Source: CBDATY01 sp965200445 (GTDB lineage Bacteria > Bacillota_I > Bacilli_A > Mycoplasmatales > Mycoplasmataceae). From it: a DNA stretch of 64,000 bases. Made by a program: the position numbers and the translations under genes. Positions 62,676 through 64,000 of the stretch are shown piece by piece. The stretch lies in assembly GCA_965200445.1 (NCBI GenBank), contig OZ241341.1, positions 248,001 to 312,000 on the forward strand, written 5' to 3'. Each line of letters begins with the position of its first letter. Position 1 is the first letter of the stretch. The notes under the pieces were generated by a model that was not told where the DNA came from, did not search any database, and saw only the letters and a program-made list of their open reading frames with translations.

Positions 62676-64000
62676 ATGAAATCACCTAAAACCAACTCCA
62701 GTAAAACATGCTATATTACAACTCCTATTTATTATCCAAATGATAAATTACACTTAGGTCATGCTTATACAAATGTGTTAGCGGATACTTTGGCTCGGTA
62801 TAAAAAAGTTTTAGGTTATGATGTAATGTTTTTGACTGGTTCTGATGAGCACGGTAAAAAAATTCAATTGCAAGCTATCAAAAAGGGAATAGACCCCAAA
62901 GTTTTTTTAGATAATCAAATTGCAAATTTTAAAAATTTATGACTAAAACTGAATATAAATTATTCGCAGTTTATCCGCACCTCTAATCTGGAGCATATTA
63001 GACAAGTGCAAACCATTTTTTCATACCTCATTAAAAAACAATTCATTTACAAAGGTTTCTACAAAGGCATTTATTGCAATTTTTGCTCAGAATTTTTAGT
63101 GGCTAGTCAGTTATCGGCAGAAAAAAAATGTAAAAATTGTCTGAATAAACCAGTTGATTTAAGCGAAGAAACATACTTTTTCAAACTGCAAGACCAAACC
63201 AAGTTTTTGCAATCGCTATATGCTCAGCCGGATAGTTGGTTAGTGCCATTAGTCAGGGTTAAGGAATTACAAGCTAATTTTTTGAACAATGAATTACTTG
63301 ACTTTTCGGTTGCTAGGAAAAATGTCGATTGGGGTATCAAGGTTAAAGAAGACAACTCTTTTGTTGTCTATGTCTGGTTTGACGCGCTGTGTAATTATAT
63401 TTCTGCTTTGAATTACTGTGATAAAAAGCAAAGTTTGATGGCCAAATACTGAGGCCCCGATACCGAAATTATTCAATTCATTGGAAAGGAAATTACTAGA
63501 TTTCATGCCATCTACTGACCTATTTTATTACGCTGTCTAGGTTTAAGGTTGCCCAACAAACTTATTGCTCACGGCTGAATTATCATGGGCACACACAAAA
63601 TGAGTAAATCATTACAAAATGTTGTAGACCCCTTTATTTTAATTAATCGTTATTCAAGCGATGCTGTTCGACTCTTTTTAAATTGTGCTACCTCAATGGC
63701 AAATGATTTGCACTATTCCCACCAGTTGTTTTTAAATTTTTATAATGCTTATTTGGTTAATAATTTAAGTAATTTAATGACACGAGTGACAGCCATGGTA
63801 GAAAAATACTACCAAGGGCAGCTCCCAAGTGGCATTAAGATAGGTAACAGCGATCTGTTTAAAAACAGCATCCAATATTTTAAGCAATTTCTACACCATA
63901 TGGATAATGCCAATATTTATGATGCCTACCAAACTGCTTTTAAGCTTGCTGATTATGCTAATAAATACATTGAAGTTCATGAACCATGAAAATTAAAAAC
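62676..64000 (+). CDS. metG: Methionyl-tRNA synthetase, 3'-truncated by the window edge
   Basis: Charges initiator and elongator tRNA-Met; about 441 residues are visible and the gene runs off the window. Class I motifs: HIGH as KLHLGHAYTNV near residue 25, and KMSKS in GTHKMSKSLQNVVDPF. A CP-domain zinc-binding knuckle is present (CNFC...CKNC). TGA codons (NLWLKLNI, KYWGPDTE, IYWPILL, HGWIIMG) are Trp. No strong ribosome site precedes ATG 62676. Confidence 0.95.

Overview
The window reads as a chromosomal segment of a mollicute (Mycoplasma/Spiroplasma-type, wall-less Firmicutes relative). Nearly every long gene is interrupted by in-frame TGA at positions where homologues carry tryptophan, so UGA is Trp (genetic code 4). 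The CDS coordinates below are the joined reading frames. The lipoproteins carry short Spiroplasma-like signal peptides ending in a cysteine lipobox. I cannot assign a genus. No rRNA, tRNA, CRISPR array or insertion sequence was seen.

Layout. 1-1.8 kb: 3' part of a transketolase gene, ending at a strong bidirectional hairpin. 1.9-5.4 kb: two lipoprotein genes. 5.4-25.4 kb: a long leftward housekeeping block (lysS, an orphan ABC ATPase, ftsH, tilS, a tRNA methyltransferase, holB, tmk, recR, a 43-codon gene, dnaX, SRP RNA, tadA, serS, gyrA, gyrB, dnaN, dnaA, azoR). The dnaA-dnaN spacer is very A/T rich, contains DnaA-box-like sites and is the best oriC candidate. 25.8-27.8 kb: an accessory patch with a small lipoprotein, an OLD/RecF-like ATPase and a broken, inverted copy of about 120 bp of dnaA. 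27.8-33.5 kb: leftward genes for a membrane protein, a malic-enzyme-like pseudoenzyme, a purine permease, a DXS-like enzyme and a PPC-domain protein. 33.6-41.9 kb: rightward lplA, pdhABCD, pta, ackA. 42-44.7 kb: an amino-acid permease and a serine hydrolase. 44.8-50.8 kb: rpmH, rnpA, yidC, jag, tatD, rsmA, ispE-like, prs, an order close to that of Bacillus. 50.9-58.3 kb: a small membrane protein, then a sugar locus: FGGY D-ribulokinase-type kinase and two tandem MFS transporters on the minus strand, divergent from L-fucose/D-arabinose isomerase (fucI) and mutarotase (fucU). 58.6-64 kb: pth, purA, purB, rsmI and the 5' part of metG.

How they work together. lplA and pdhABCD make and lipoylate pyruvate dehydrogenase. 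Pta and AckA then turn acetyl-CoA into acetate and ATP. The FucI/FucU/kinase/MFS locus could import D-arabinose (or L-fucose), isomerise it to the ketose and phosphorylate it. With D-arabinose the product, D-ribulose 5-phosphate, would feed transketolase and Prs. The purine permease with PurA and PurB supplies adenine nucleotides.

Most unusual points: the fucI/D-ribulokinase locus in a mollicute-type genome; the malic-enzyme homologue without catalytic residues; the dnaA fragment near the putative origin; about 20 kb of unrelated genes between dnaA and rpmH; an E2 subunit with two peripheral-subunit-binding domains; and a repeat-built 728-residue lipoprotein.
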